A stretch of 64,000 nucleotides of DNA from Shimwellia blattae DSM 4481 = NBRC 105725 (GTDB taxonomy: Bacteria; Pseudomonadota; Gammaproteobacteria; Enterobacterales; Enterobacteriaceae): assembly GCF_000262305.1 (NCBI RefSeq), contig NC_017910.1:3968001-4032000 (forward strand). Direction: 5' to 3'. Shown here piece after piece: positions 26,850 to 35,577 of this stretch. Positions within the stretch are counted from its first letter, which is position 1; every line of letters begins with the position of its first letter. A program made the translations under genes and the position numbers. The notes below the pieces were generated by a model, which was given only the letters and a program-made list of their open reading frames with translations, had not been told where the DNA came from and did not search any database.

Positions 26850-28010
26850 TTACCCCTTTGCTGCTGCCCGGAAGCCATTTTCCAGGTCAGCAATTAAATC
26901 ATCACTGTCTTCAATACCCGTGGAAATACGTAACAGCATGTCAGAAATGCCCGCTGCGGCACGTGCCTCTGGCGCCATGCCCGCATGGGTCATTGTCGCG
27001 GCGTGGGAGATCAGGCTCTCCACACCACCTAAAGATTCTGCCAGTGTAAACAGAGATAACCCGCTCAGAAAGCGGCGTAATGTCTGCTCATCACCGTGCA
27101 GCTCAAAACTCAGCATCGCCCCAAAGCCCTTCTGCTGGCGGGCGGCAATCTCATGGCCCGGGTTCCCCGGCAGCGACGGGTGGTACAGTTTTTTAACCTG
27201 CGGCTGGTTTTGCAGATACGCCACAATGGCCTGCGCATTACGCTGGGCTGCGTCCATACGCGGCCCCAGGGTACGCAGCCCGCGCAGCAGCAGGTAGCTG
27301 TCAAACGCCCCGCCGGTCACGCCAATATTATTGGCCCACCAGGCAAGCTCCGTGGCCTGCGCCTCGTCTTTGGCGATAACCACCCCGGCCACCACATCCG
27401 AATGGCCGTTAAGGTACTTGGTGCAGGAGTGCAATACCAGGTCCGCCCCCAGTTCCAGGGGGTTTTGTAGCGCAGGGCTCAGGAAGGTATTGTCTACCAC
27501 GCTGACCGCCCCCGCTTCCCGGGCCAGGTGGCAAATTTTCGCAATATCTACCACGCGTAACAGCGGATTACTCGGACTTTCTACCAGGACCAGTTTAGGT
27601 TTCTGCGCCAGGGCGGCGGCCAGGGCCGCTTCATCCCCCTGATCCACAAACAGCACCCGGTAGCACCCGCGCTTTGCCAGGCTATCAAACAGGCGATAAC
27701 TGCCGCCATAACAATCATGGGGGGCGACCAGCAGATCACCGGGCTGTAAAAAGACCGTGGTCACCAGATGAATCGCCGACATGCCGCTACTGGTCAGCAC
27801 CGCGCCAGCCCCGCCTTCCAGCTCGGCCAGTGCACGCTGCACCACGTCACGGGTCGGATTGCCGCGGCGTGAATAATCGTGGGCGCGGGGTTCGTTAAAC
27901 CCGGTGAAATTATAGGTGCTGGAGAGGTGGATAGGAGGAACAACGCAGCCAAACTGCTCATCGTTGTTTAAACCGCTACGTACTGCAATGGTGGCCTGTT
28001 TACGCGTCAT
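26850..28010 (-). CDS. metB: Cystathionine gamma-synthase
   Basis: This 386-residue PLP enzyme condenses O-succinylhomoserine with cysteine. The PLP Lys is in LHSCTKYLNGHSD (the K after SCT), with further motifs YSRRGNPTRD and VDNTFLSP. Length equals the E. coli enzyme. It is first in metBL and divergent from metJ across a MetJ box array. Confidence 0.98.
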   Translation of the reverse strand: MTRKQATIAVRSGLNNDEQFGCVVPPIHLSSTYNFTGFNEPRAHDYSRRGNPTRDVVQRALAELEGGAGAVLTSSGMSAIHLVTTVFLQPGDLLVAPHDCYGGSYRLFDSLAKRGCYRVLFVDQGDEAALAAALAQKPKLVLVESPSNPLLRVVDIAKICHLAREAGAVSVVDNTFLSPALQNPLELGADLVLHSCTKYLNGHSDVVAGVVIAKDEAQATELAWWANNIGVTGGAFDSYLLLRGLRTLGPRMDAAQRNAQAIVAYLQNQPQVKKLYHPSLPGNPGHEIAARQQKGFGAMLSFELHGDEQTLRRFLSGLSLFTLAESLGGVESLISHAATMTHAGMAPEARAAAGISDMLLRISTGIEDSDDLIADLENGFRAAAKG

Positions 28011-28071
28011 GATCGGTTATATCCTGGCTTGTCGGGTAATATTTGGCCTTCAGAGTAATCATTGTGAATAT

Positions 28072-28111
28072 AGACGTCAATACATCTGGACATCTAAACT
28101 TCTTTGCGTAT
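28072..28111. promoter_or_regulatory. MetJ box array between metB and metJ
   Basis: Tandem 8-mers AGACGTCA, ATACATCT, GGACATCT, AAACTTCT and TTGCGTAT begin at 28072, 28080, 28088, 28096 and 28104. They match AGACGTCT at 7, 5, 6, 5 and about 4 positions. The array lies between divergent metB and metJ, so MetJ should repress both. Confidence 0.85.
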
Positions 28112-28294
28112 AGATTGAGCAAACCGTGAATAGCCGTTAAAATTATACGCATTAGTGTGGTAAAACCGCGCAGGCCCTGGCAAAACGCTTTATCCTGCAC
28201 GCTTACACCCTAAATTACATGTAATCATTCTGGCCGGTATCGCCCTGGCAGGCGGCTGGCGCACAATAACGATTGAGAGGATTAAAGGTATCCC

Positions 28295-28612
28295 ATGGCT
28301 GAATGGAGCGGCGAATATATCAGCCCTTATGCTGAGCACGGTAAAAAGAGCGAACAGGTTAAGAAGATCACAGTTTCCATTCCTCTGAAAGTACTGAAGA
28401 TCCTCACTGATGAACGTACCCGTCGCCAGGTGAATAACCTGCGCCACGCAACCAACAGTGAACTGCTGTGTGAGGCATTCCTGCACGCGTTTACCGGGCA
28501 ACCACTGCCAAACGATGACGACCTTCGTAAAGAGCGCAGTGATGAAATTCCGGAAGCGGCAAAAGTGCTGATGCGTGAACTGGGGATCGATCCGGACACC
28601 TGGGAGTATTGA
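28295..28612 (+). CDS. metJ: Methionine repressor MetJ
   Basis: This 105-residue ribbon-helix-helix repressor uses S-adenosylmethionine as corepressor. The DNA-contacting strand is KKITVSIPLKVLK (about residues 22-34), with helices RTRRQVNNLRHATNSELLC following. It is nearly identical to E. coli MetJ. It controls the MetJ box arrays at 24231 and 28072. Confidence 0.98.
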   Translation: MAEWSGEYISPYAEHGKKSEQVKKITVSIPLKVLKILTDERTRRQVNNLRHATNSELLCEAFLHAFTGQPLPNDDDLRKERSDEIPEAAKVLMRELGIDPDTWEY

Positions 28613-28630
28613 TCTCCGCCCGCAGAAACA

Positions 28631-28656
28631 AAAAAAGCGCCCGCAGGCGCTTTTTT
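28631..28656. terminator. Bidirectional terminator of metJ and rpmE
   Basis: AAAAAAGCGCC pairs with GGCGCTTTTTT around CGCA between convergent metJ and rpmE, giving T-runs in both directions. Confidence 0.92.
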
Positions 28657-28669
28657 TGACTCGTGCAAC

Positions 28670-28882
28670 TTATTTGCTGCCCGGGATGCTGAAGCGTTTG
28701 TTGAAACGCTCAACACGACCACCGGTATCAACAACACGCTGTTTACCAGTGAAGAACGGGTGGCATTTGCCACATACGTCCAGGTTCAGGTCGTGACCCA
28801 CGGTAGAGCGGGTTTTGATAACATTACCGCAAGAGCAAGTTGCAGTAATTTCAGTGTAATTCGGGTGAATACCTTGTTTCAT
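28670..28882 (-). CDS. rpmE: 50S ribosomal protein L31 (zinc form)
   Basis: This 70-residue ribosomal protein has all four zinc-binding cysteines: C16 and C18 (TCSCGN), C37 and C40 (VCGKCHPF). It is therefore the C+ form, replaceable under zinc starvation by a C- paralogue elsewhere in related genomes. It is monocistronic and divergent from priA. Confidence 0.98.
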   Translation of the reverse strand: MKQGIHPNYTEITATCSCGNVIKTRSTVGHDLNLDVCGKCHPFFTGKQRVVDTGGRVERFNKRFSIPGSK

Positions 28883-29087
28883 GGGAAACCTCTGTCTAAG
28901 GCCGCGTCGCTCTTCCGGCCCTAACGCCAGACACCACGCGTGGTTGATAATGATGTATATTGAAGGCGAAAATCGCGCATCAAAGGCGGCGAATTATACA
29001 GAGAGTTTCCGCCCTGTGCAATCTGATCCGCTTTTCTCACTGGTGCAGTGTACACTGTGCCGTGATTTTTCACATCCCGGAGCCTGA

Positions 29088-31283
29088 ATGCCTGTTGCCC
29101 ATGTTGCCCTGCCCGTCCCCCTGCACCGCACCTTCGACTATCTGATCCCGGCAGATATGCCGGTCGCTGAGGGTTGCCGGGTTCAGGTGCCGTTTGGTAA
29201 GCGCAACATGACCGGCATCGTCACCGGATGCGCAGACACCAGCGAGCTGCCGCCCGACGGGCTGAAGACCATCGAATCCCTTATCGACACCACCCCGCTG
29301 CTCCCGGCCTCCTTATGGCAGCTGCTACGCTGGGCGGCGAACTACTATCACTACCCCATTGGCGAAGTTATCTTCCATGCTCTGCCGGGGTTACTGCGCC
29401 TGGGCAAACCGGCACAGTCCGCCCCCCTGTGGTACTGGTACGCCACCGAACAGGGCATGGCCACCGATATCAACACCCTGAAACGCGCCCCGAAGCAGCA
29501 ACAGGCGCTGGCCGCCCTGCGCCAGGGAAATATCTGGCGCCACCAGGTGGCAGAAATGGAGATCACCGAGACGGCACTCCAGGCGTTGCGGGCCAAAGGG
29601 CTGAGTGATTTACGCAGCCAGCAGCCGGACGTGCGCGACTGGCGCCCCCAGTACAGTACCGCCGGGGAGCGCCTGCGCCTGAACACCGAACAGGCAACCG
29701 CAGTCGGGGCGATCCACAGCCAGCTGGATACCTTCAGCCCCTGGCTGCTGGAAGGGATAACCGGCTCCGGCAAAACCGAGGTCTACCTGACCGTGCTGGA
29801 AAACGTGCTGGCGCAGGGGCGCCAGGCGCTGGTGCTCGTACCGGAAATTGGCCTGACCCCCCAGACTATCGCCCGCTTTCGCGAGCGCTTTAACGCCCCC
29901 GTAGAGGTGCTGCACTCCGGCCTGAATGACGGCGAGCGGCTCGCCACCTGGCTGAAGGCCCGGGACGGGGAAGCGGCAATCGTCATCGGTACCCGCTCCG
30001 CCTTATTTACGCCGTTTAAAGATCTCGGCGTGATTGTGATTGATGAAGAGCACGACAGCTCCTATAAACAGCAGGAAGGCTGGCGTTACCACGCCCGGGA
30101 CTTAGCGGTATACCGGGCACATGCGGAAAATATCCCCGTGGTGCTCGGCTCTGCGACACCGGCGCTGGAAACCCTGCACAATGTGCAGCTCGGAAAATAC
30201 CGCCGCCTGACCCTGACCCGGCGGGCCGGTAATGCCCGCCCGGCGGCCCAGCATGTGATTGACCTTAAAGGCCAGCAGCTACAGACCGGCCTTGCGCCCG
30301 CATTAATAGCCCGGATGCGCCAGCACCTCAGCCAGGACAACCAGGTTATTTTGTTTCTTAACCGTCGCGGCTTCTCCCCGGCGCTGCTGTGCCACGACTG
30401 CGGCTGGATAGCCGAATGCCCGCGCTGCGATCACTACTACACCTTTCACCAGGCCCAGCGCCACCTGCGCTGCCACCACTGTGACAGCCAGCGCCCGGTT
30501 CCCCCCCAGTGCCCCCAGTGCGGCTCCACACACCTGGTGCCGGTGGGCATGGGCACCGAGCAACTGGAGCAGGGGCTGGCGCCGTTTTTCCCGGGCGTGC
30601 CGCTGTCGCGTATTGACCGGGACACCACCAGCCGCAAAGGGGCGCTGGAGCAGCAACTGGCGGAAGTGCACCGGGGCGGGGCCAGAATACTGATAGGCAC
30701 CCAGATGCTGGCCAAGGGCCACCACTTCCCGGATGTCACCCTGGTAGCGCTGCTGGATGTGGACGGCGCGCTGTTCTCCGCCGATTTCCGGGCCGCAGAG
30801 CGCTTTGCCCAGCTTTTTACTCAGGTCTCCGGCCGGGCCGGTCGCGCCGGTAAAGCCGGGGAAGTGCTCCTGCAAACCCACCACCCGGAGCATCCGCTAT
30901 TACAGACCCTGCTCCACCAGGGGTACGACGCCTTTGCCCGGCAGGCGCTGGCCGAGCGCCAGAGCGTGATGCTGCCCCCCTGGAGCAGCCATATCCTGAT
31001 CCGCGCCGAAGATCACGACAACCAGCAGGCCGCGCTGTTTTTACACCAGTTGCGCAATCTGCTGATGGCCAGCCCGCTCACCGACAATCAGCTCTGGCTG
31101 CTGGGGCCGGTGCCTGCCCTGCAGCCCAAACGCAACGGCCGCTTCCGCTGGCAGTTACTGCTACAGCACCCCTCCCGCGCCCGGCTGCAACGCATCATCA
31201 GTGCCAGCCTGCCGCTGGTGCACACGCTACCGGAGTCGCGGCGGGTTAAGTGGTATCTGGATGTGGACCCGATTGAGAGCTGA
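29088..31283 (+). CDS. priA: Primosomal helicase PriA
   Basis: This 731-residue 3'-to-5' helicase restarts stalled replication forks by loading the primosome. The N-terminal DNA-binding domain is at about 1-190. Walker A is GITGSGKTEVYL (about 224-235) and the DEAH box is DEEHDSSYKQ. Eight zinc-binding cysteines lie in the stretch starting LLCHDCGWIAECPRC and ending PQCPQCGS, within the C-terminal helicase half. Length is one residue short of E. coli. It is divergent from rpmE. Confidence 0.98.
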   Translation: MPVAHVALPVPLHRTFDYLIPADMPVAEGCRVQVPFGKRNMTGIVTGCADTSELPPDGLKTIESLIDTTPLLPASLWQLLRWAANYYHYPIGEVIFHALPGLLRLGKPAQSAPLWYWYATEQGMATDINTLKRAPKQQQALAALRQGNIWRHQVAEMEITETALQALRAKGLSDLRSQQPDVRDWRPQYSTAGERLRLNTEQATAVGAIHSQLDTFSPWLLEGITGSGKTEVYLTVLENVLAQGRQALVLVPEIGLTPQTIARFRERFNAPVEVLHSGLNDGERLATWLKARDGEAAIVIGTRSALFTPFKDLGVIVIDEEHDSSYKQQEGWRYHARDLAVYRAHAENIPVVLGSATPALETLHNVQLGKYRRLTLTRRAGNARPAAQHVIDLKGQQLQTGLAPALIARMRQHLSQDNQVILFLNRRGFSPALLCHDCGWIAECPRCDHYYTFHQAQRHLRCHHCDSQRPVPPQCPQCGSTHLVPVGMGTEQLEQGLAPFFPGVPLSRIDRDTTSRKGALEQQLAEVHRGGARILIGTQMLAKGHHFPDVTLVALLDVDGALFSADFRAAERFAQLFTQVSGRAGRAGKAGEVLLQTHHPEHPLLQTLLHQGYDAFARQALAERQSVMLPPWSSHILIRAEDHDNQQAALFLHQLRNLLMASPLTDNQLWLLGPVPALQPKRNGRFRWQLLLQHPSRARLQRIISASLPLVHTLPESRRVKWYLDVDPIES

Positions 31284-31388
31284 ATCGTCGGCGGAAAAAC
31301 CTCGCGTGCGATCAGCGCCGCAAAATTTAATGCAGTTCACATTTTTGCTGAAAGAACTGTAACTTCCCGCCCTGATATCTGTTAAAAA

Positions 31389-31404
31389 TGTGAGCACGAT
31401 CAGA
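31389..31404 (+). promoter_or_regulatory. CRP-like site upstream of cytR
   Basis: TGTGA-GCACGA-TCAGA at 31389-31404 has one perfect half and one 4/5 half of the CRP consensus, 48 bases before the chosen cytR start. cytR is CRP-influenced and autoregulated in E. coli. The site is plausible but near the expected transcript start. Confidence 0.45.
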
Positions 31405-31451
31405 CAACAGGAATGTCGACGCCCACAGAGCGCAGGTGTGAGGAGATGAAG

Positions 31452-32486
31452 TTGAAACAAGACAAGCAGGCTGCCACAGCCGCGACGATGAAAGACGTTG
31501 CCCTGAAAGCGAACGTTTCTACCGCCACGGTTTCCCGCGCCTTAATGAACCCGGATAAAGTCTCGCAGGCGACACGGAGTAAAGTGGAGCAGGCGGCGAT
31601 TGCTGTAGGTTATCTGCCCCACGCGCCGGGACGCAACGTTAAACGCCATGAATCCCGCACTATTCTGGTGATTGTACCGGATATCTGCGACCCCTTTTTC
31701 AGCGAGATTATTCGCGGCATCGAAGTGACCGCAGCAGAACAACAGTACCTGGTGCTGATTGGCGACTGCGCACACCAGAACCAGCAGGAAAAAACCTTCA
31801 TCGATCTGATTATCACCAAGCAAATCGACGGCATGCTGTTGCTGGGCTCGCGCCTGCCTTTTGACGCCAGCAAAGAAGAGCAGCGCAACCTGCCGCCCAT
31901 GGTGATGGCGAATGAGTTCGCCCCCGAGCTGGAGCTGCCCACCGTACATATTGATAATCTTACGGCCTCTTTTAACGCGGTATCGTATTTACAGGAGCTG
32001 GGGCACCAGCGTATCGCCTGTATTGCCGGGCCGGAAGAGATGCCCCTGTGCCACTACCGGTTACAGGGCTATGTGCAGGCGCTGCGCCGCCGTGGCGTAA
32101 CGGTCGATCCCCACTATATTGCCCGGGGGGATTTTACCTACGAGGCGGGTGCCGCCGCCATGGAGCAGTTACTGAACCAGCCAACACCGCCCACGGCGGT
32201 GTTTTGCCACAGTGATGTGATGGCGCTGGGCGCCCTGTCGCATGTTAAGCGCTGCGGCCTGAAAGTACCGGAAGATATGTCTATTATTGGCTTTGATAAT
32301 ATCGCCCTGTCCCGGTTCTGCGACCCGCCGTTAACCACCGTCTCCCAGCCCCGCTTTGAGATTGGCCGGCAGGCCATGCTACTGCTGCTTGACCAGCTTC
32401 ATGGTCAAATGGTGGAGAGCGGCTCCCGTTTGCTGGACTGTGAACTGGTTTTACGCGGCTCTGTGCGTGCTCTGCAAGTAAAATGA
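31452..32486 (+). CDS. cytR: Nucleoside catabolism repressor CytR
   Basis: This 344-residue LacI-family repressor uses cytidine as inducer and acts with CRP on nucleoside uptake and catabolism genes. The helix-turn-helix is TMKDVALKANVSTATVSRAL, followed by a periplasmic-binding-like effector domain (about 60-340). TTG 31452 was chosen: AGGAG at 31441-31445 sits 6 bases before it but touches the in-frame ATG at 31446. The resulting N-terminus (MKQDKQAATAATMKD) aligns with the E. coli protein. The alternative ATG adds two residues. Confidence 0.94.
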   Translation: MKQDKQAATAATMKDVALKANVSTATVSRALMNPDKVSQATRSKVEQAAIAVGYLPHAPGRNVKRHESRTILVIVPDICDPFFSEIIRGIEVTAAEQQYLVLIGDCAHQNQQEKTFIDLIITKQIDGMLLLGSRLPFDASKEEQRNLPPMVMANEFAPELELPTVHIDNLTASFNAVSYLQELGHQRIACIAGPEEMPLCHYRLQGYVQALRRRGVTVDPHYIARGDFTYEAGAAAMEQLLNQPTPPTAVFCHSDVMALGALSHVKRCGLKVPEDMSIIGFDNIALSRFCDPPLTTVSQPRFEIGRQAMLLLLDQLHGQMVESGSRLLDCELVLRGSVRALQVK

Positions 32487-32574
32487 GCATGATTAAGACT
32501 CCGCAATCTGGTCAAAGGCCCGCCCCTTAAGTAACATGGCGGGCTGAGATACAAACGACAACAGCGAAACGATA

Positions 32575-33528
32575 GTGGCACAACGAGATTATGTACGTCG
32601 CGGGCAACCTTCCCCCGCACGACGCAAAAAAACGAACTCACGCAAAAAGGCGCGCTCCATGCCTGCTGTCTCGCCAGTGATGATCGGCATCGCTGCGGCT
32701 GTGCTGGTGGTGTTCATTGGCGGCCTGTATTTCATCACGCACCACAAAAAAGAAGAGAGCGAGGCGCTGACCACCCAGAAAGTGCCGGGTAACGGCCTGC
32801 CGCCGAAGCCCGAAGAGCGCTGGCGCTATATCAAAGAGCTCGAAGGCCGCCAGCCCGGCGTGCGTACCCCCACAGAGCCCACAGCCGGTGGCGAGATAAC
32901 CAACCAGAGCCAGCTGACAGACGAGCAGCGCCAGCTACTGGAGCAAATGCAGGCCGATATGCGCCAGCAACCCACCCAGCTGAGTGAAGTGCCGTGGAAT
33001 GAGCAGACCCCGGCCCAGCGCCAGCAGACTCTGCAGCGCCAGGCCCTGTGGAATGCCCGGCATCAGCAGGAGCAAGAACAGGTACGCAGCCAGCCGCGTA
33101 TGGCTGAGCAACCGGCAACACCACCACGCAGTGTCGCCGCGGCCCCGGTGCAGAGCCAGCCCGCCCGTCCGGTGCAGCAGCATAAACCTGCCGCTCAGCC
33201 CTATCAGGAACCGGTGCAGAGCCCGCCGAAAACCGCCGCGGTCAGCAAACCGGCACCGGTGACCCAGGAAACCGCACCGAAAGCGGCAGACAAAACAGAC
33301 ACCCGCCGCTGGATGATCCAGTGCGGCTCATTCCGTGGCGCAGAGCAGGCGGAAACCGTGCGCGCGAAACTGGCGTTTGAGGGTTTCGATTCGCGGATCA
33401 CCACCAATAACGGCTGGAATCGTGTGGTAATTGGCCCGGTGAAAGGTAAGGACGCCGCAGAAAGCACCATGGGCCGCCTGAAAGTGGCCGGCCACCCAAA
33501 CTGTATTCGTCTTTCTGCCGGGGGTTGA
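32575..33528 (+). CDS. ftsN: Cell division protein FtsN
   Basis: This 317-residue bitopic divisome protein triggers septal peptidoglycan synthesis. The cytoplasmic FtsA-binding motif with D5 (RDYVRR) is at the N-terminus, and the membrane helix is about 33-54. The essential periplasmic helix keeps W83, Y85 and L89 (WRYIKEL). A long Gln/Pro-rich linker leads to the C-terminal SPOR domain (about 240-317), which binds denuded glycan. The start is GTG. Its stop codon lies inside the heat-shock promoter of hslVU. Confidence 0.97.
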   Translation: MAQRDYVRRGQPSPARRKKTNSRKKARSMPAVSPVMIGIAAAVLVVFIGGLYFITHHKKEESEALTTQKVPGNGLPPKPEERWRYIKELEGRQPGVRTPTEPTAGGEITNQSQLTDEQRQLLEQMQADMRQQPTQLSEVPWNEQTPAQRQQTLQRQALWNARHQQEQEQVRSQPRMAEQPATPPRSVAAAPVQSQPARPVQQHKPAAQPYQEPVQSPPKTAAVSKPAPVTQETAPKAADKTDTRRWMIQCGSFRGAEQAETVRAKLAFEGFDSRITTNNGWNRVVIGPVKGKDAAESTMGRLKVAGHPNCIRLSAGG

Positions 33529-33551
33529 AACCCCCGAAATCCCCCCCATCT
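33524..33551 (+). promoter_or_regulatory. Sigma-32 heat-shock promoter of hslVU
   Basis: The -35 GTTGAAA (33524-33530), a 13-base spacer and the -10 CCCCATCT (33544-33551) match the sigma-32 consensus (CTTGAAA, CCCCATNT). The -35 overlaps the ftsN stop codon. Transcription should begin near 33558, about 70 bases before hslV. Confidence 0.85.
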
Positions 33552-33566
33552 ATACTCTCATCTGTA

Positions 33567-33595
33567 ACCCCGTTTGCCGTAAGGGCAAGCGGGGT
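33567..33595 (+). promoter_or_regulatory. Stem-loop at the 5' end of the hslVU leader
   Basis: A stem of about 12 pairs (ACCCCG-T-TTGCC with GGCAA-G-CGGGGT, one G-U pair, loop GTAAG) sits 8-10 bases after the predicted transcript start and has no T-tail. A stabilising 5' stem-loop in the same place is described for E. coli hslVU mRNA, so this is more likely a stability element than an ftsN terminator. Confidence 0.6.
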
Positions 33596-33628
33596 GCCCA
33601 TATTCAGCTAGTTATAAGGGGTCTGCCC

Positions 33629-34159
33629 GTGACAACAATAGTGAGTGTGCGCCGTAACGGCCATGTGGTAATTGGTGGTGATGGTCAGGCCACGTTAGGT
33701 AACACCGTGATGAAAGGCAACGTGAAGAAAGTCCGTCGCCTGTATAACGACAAAGTTATCGCCGGGTTTGCCGGGGGTACTGCCGATGCCTTCACCCTGT
33801 TTGAGCTCTTCGAGCGTAAGCTGGAGATGCATCAGGGGCATCTGGTGAAAGCCGCAGTAGAACTTGCCAAAGACTGGCGTACCGACAGAATGCTGCGCAA
33901 GCTCGAAGCGCTGCTGGCGGTGGCGGACGAAAACGCCTCGCTTATCATCACCGGTAACGGGGATGTGGTACAGCCGGAAAACGATCTGATTGCCATCGGC
34001 TCCGGCGGGCCATACGCCCAGGCCGCTGCCCGTGCACTGCTGGAAAATACCGAATTAAGCGCCCACGATATCGTGGAAAAAGCCTTAGGAATTGCTGGCG
34101 ATATTTGCATCTACACCAACCACTTCCAAACTATCGAAGAATTACCGTCTAAAGCGTAA
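33629..34159 (+). CDS. hslV: ATP-dependent protease peptidase subunit HslV
   Basis: This 176-residue proteasome-like peptidase is identical in length to E. coli. The N-terminal nucleophile Thr follows the initiator (MTTIVSVRRNG). The sequence is almost unchanged from E. coli (TLGNTVMKGNVKKVRRLY). The start is GTG, with AAGGGG 12 bases upstream. It forms a dodecamer capped by HslU and is co-transcribed with it from the sigma-32 promoter. Confidence 0.98.
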   Translation: MTTIVSVRRNGHVVIGGDGQATLGNTVMKGNVKKVRRLYNDKVIAGFAGGTADAFTLFELFERKLEMHQGHLVKAAVELAKDWRTDRMLRKLEALLAVADENASLIITGNGDVVQPENDLIAIGSGGPYAQAAARALLENTELSAHDIVEKALGIAGDICIYTNHFQTIEELPSKA

Positions 34160-34170
34160 GGATCGAAGCC

Positions 34171-35502
34171 ATGTCTGAAATGACCCCACGCGAAATTGTC
34201 AGCGAACTGAACAAACATATTATTGGTCAGGATGCGGCAAAGCGTTCTGTAGCGATTGCCCTGCGTAACCGCTGGCGTCGTATGCAGCTTAACGAAGAGC
34301 TGCGCCACGAAGTTACCCCGAAAAATATCCTGATGATCGGGCCAACCGGGGTGGGTAAAACTGAAATTGCCCGCCGCCTGGCGAAACTGGCCAACGCGCC
34401 GTTTATCAAAGTAGAAGCGACCAAATTCACCGAAGTGGGCTATGTGGGGAAAGAGGTTGACTCCATCATCCGCGATCTGACGGATGCCGCAGTGAAAATG
34501 GTACGTATGCAGTCGATTGAAAAGAACCGCTACCGCGCCGAAGAGCTGGCCGAAGAGCGCATTCTTGACGTGCTGATCCCGCCGGCAAAAAACAACTGGG
34601 GCCAGGCGGAATCGGTGGCTGAGCCTTCTGCTGCGCGCCAGGCCTTCCGCAAAAAACTGCGCGAAGGGGAGCTGGACGACAAAGAAATCGAAATCGATCT
34701 GGCGGCGGCACCGATGGGCGTAGAAATTATGGCGCCTCCGGGTATGGAGGAGATGACCAGCCAGCTGCAGTCTATGTTCCAGAATTTAGGCGGCCAGAAA
34801 CAAAAACCGCGTAAACTGAAAATCAAAGACGCCTTAAAGCTGCTTATCGAAGAAGAAGCCGCCAAACTGGTGAACCCGGAAGAGCTCAAGCAGCAGGCTA
34901 TCGAAGCCGTTGAACAGCACGGCATCGTGTTTATCGACGAGATCGATAAAATCTGCAAACGCGGCAACTCCCAGGGGCCGGATGTCTCCCGCGAGGGGGT
35001 ACAGCGTGACCTGCTGCCGCTGGTTGAAGGCTGCACCGTATCAACCAAACACGGCATGGTCAAAACCGACCACATTCTGTTTATCGCCTCCGGCGCGTTC
35101 CAGATTGCCAGCCCGTCGGATCTTATCCCGGAACTGCAGGGCCGCCTGCCGATCCGCGTTGAGCTCCAGGCCCTGACCGCTGAAGATTTTGAACGTATCC
35201 TGACGGAGCCAAACGCTTCTGTGACGGTACAGTACAAAGCGCTGATGGCAACCGAAGGGGTGGATATCGAATTTACCGACGACGGCATCCGCCGTATCGC
35301 CCAGGCCGCATGGCAGGTGAACGAGAGCACTGAAAACATCGGTGCCCGTCGTCTGCATACTGTGCTGGAGCGTCTGATGGAAGATATCTCCTATGACGCC
35401 AGTGATCTCAACGGTCAGCGCATTATCATCAATGCAGAATATGTCGGTAAACATCTGGATGAGCTGGTTGCAGATGAAGATCTGAGCCGTTTTATCCTAT
35501 AA
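34171..35502 (+). CDS. hslU: HslUV protease ATPase subunit HslU
   Basis: This 443-residue Clp/Hsp100 AAA+ unfoldase feeds substrates such as SulA to HslV. The Walker A is GPTGVGKTE (about 57-65), with the pore motif GYVGKEVD, an inserted I-domain (about 110-240), Walker B FIDEIDK and the C-terminal LSRFIL tail that activates HslV. There are 11 bases between hslV and hslU. Confidence 0.98.
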   Translation: MSEMTPREIVSELNKHIIGQDAAKRSVAIALRNRWRRMQLNEELRHEVTPKNILMIGPTGVGKTEIARRLAKLANAPFIKVEATKFTEVGYVGKEVDSIIRDLTDAAVKMVRMQSIEKNRYRAEELAEERILDVLIPPAKNNWGQAESVAEPSAARQAFRKKLREGELDDKEIEIDLAAAPMGVEIMAPPGMEEMTSQLQSMFQNLGGQKQKPRKLKIKDALKLLIEEEAAKLVNPEELKQQAIEAVEQHGIVFIDEIDKICKRGNSQGPDVSREGVQRDLLPLVEGCTVSTKHGMVKTDHILFIASGAFQIASPSDLIPELQGRLPIRVELQALTAEDFERILTEPNASVTVQYKALMATEGVDIEFTDDGIRRIAQAAWQVNESTENIGARRLHTVLERLMEDISYDASDLNGQRIIINAEYVGKHLDELVADEDLSRFIL

Positions 35503-35532
35503 TCGCTGGCATTATCGTTTTCATCATTCCGG

Positions 35533-35558
35533 ATGGGGGCCACTGCCCCCATTTTTTC
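35533..35558 (+). terminator. hslVU terminator
   Basis: ATGGGGGC pairs with GCCCCCAT around CACT and is followed by six T. It lies 30 bases after the hslU stop. Confidence 0.9.
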
Positions 35559-35577
35559 TGGCTGGCGACAATTAAAA

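Noticed and set aside
28595..28625. Possible remnant of yiiX between metJ and rpmE
   Set aside because: Only a terminator and short spacers are present; there is no residual coding similarity.
33567..33595. Intrinsic terminator of ftsN
   Set aside because: There is no T-run, and it lies downstream of the predicted hslVU transcript start, so a leader stem-loop is more likely.
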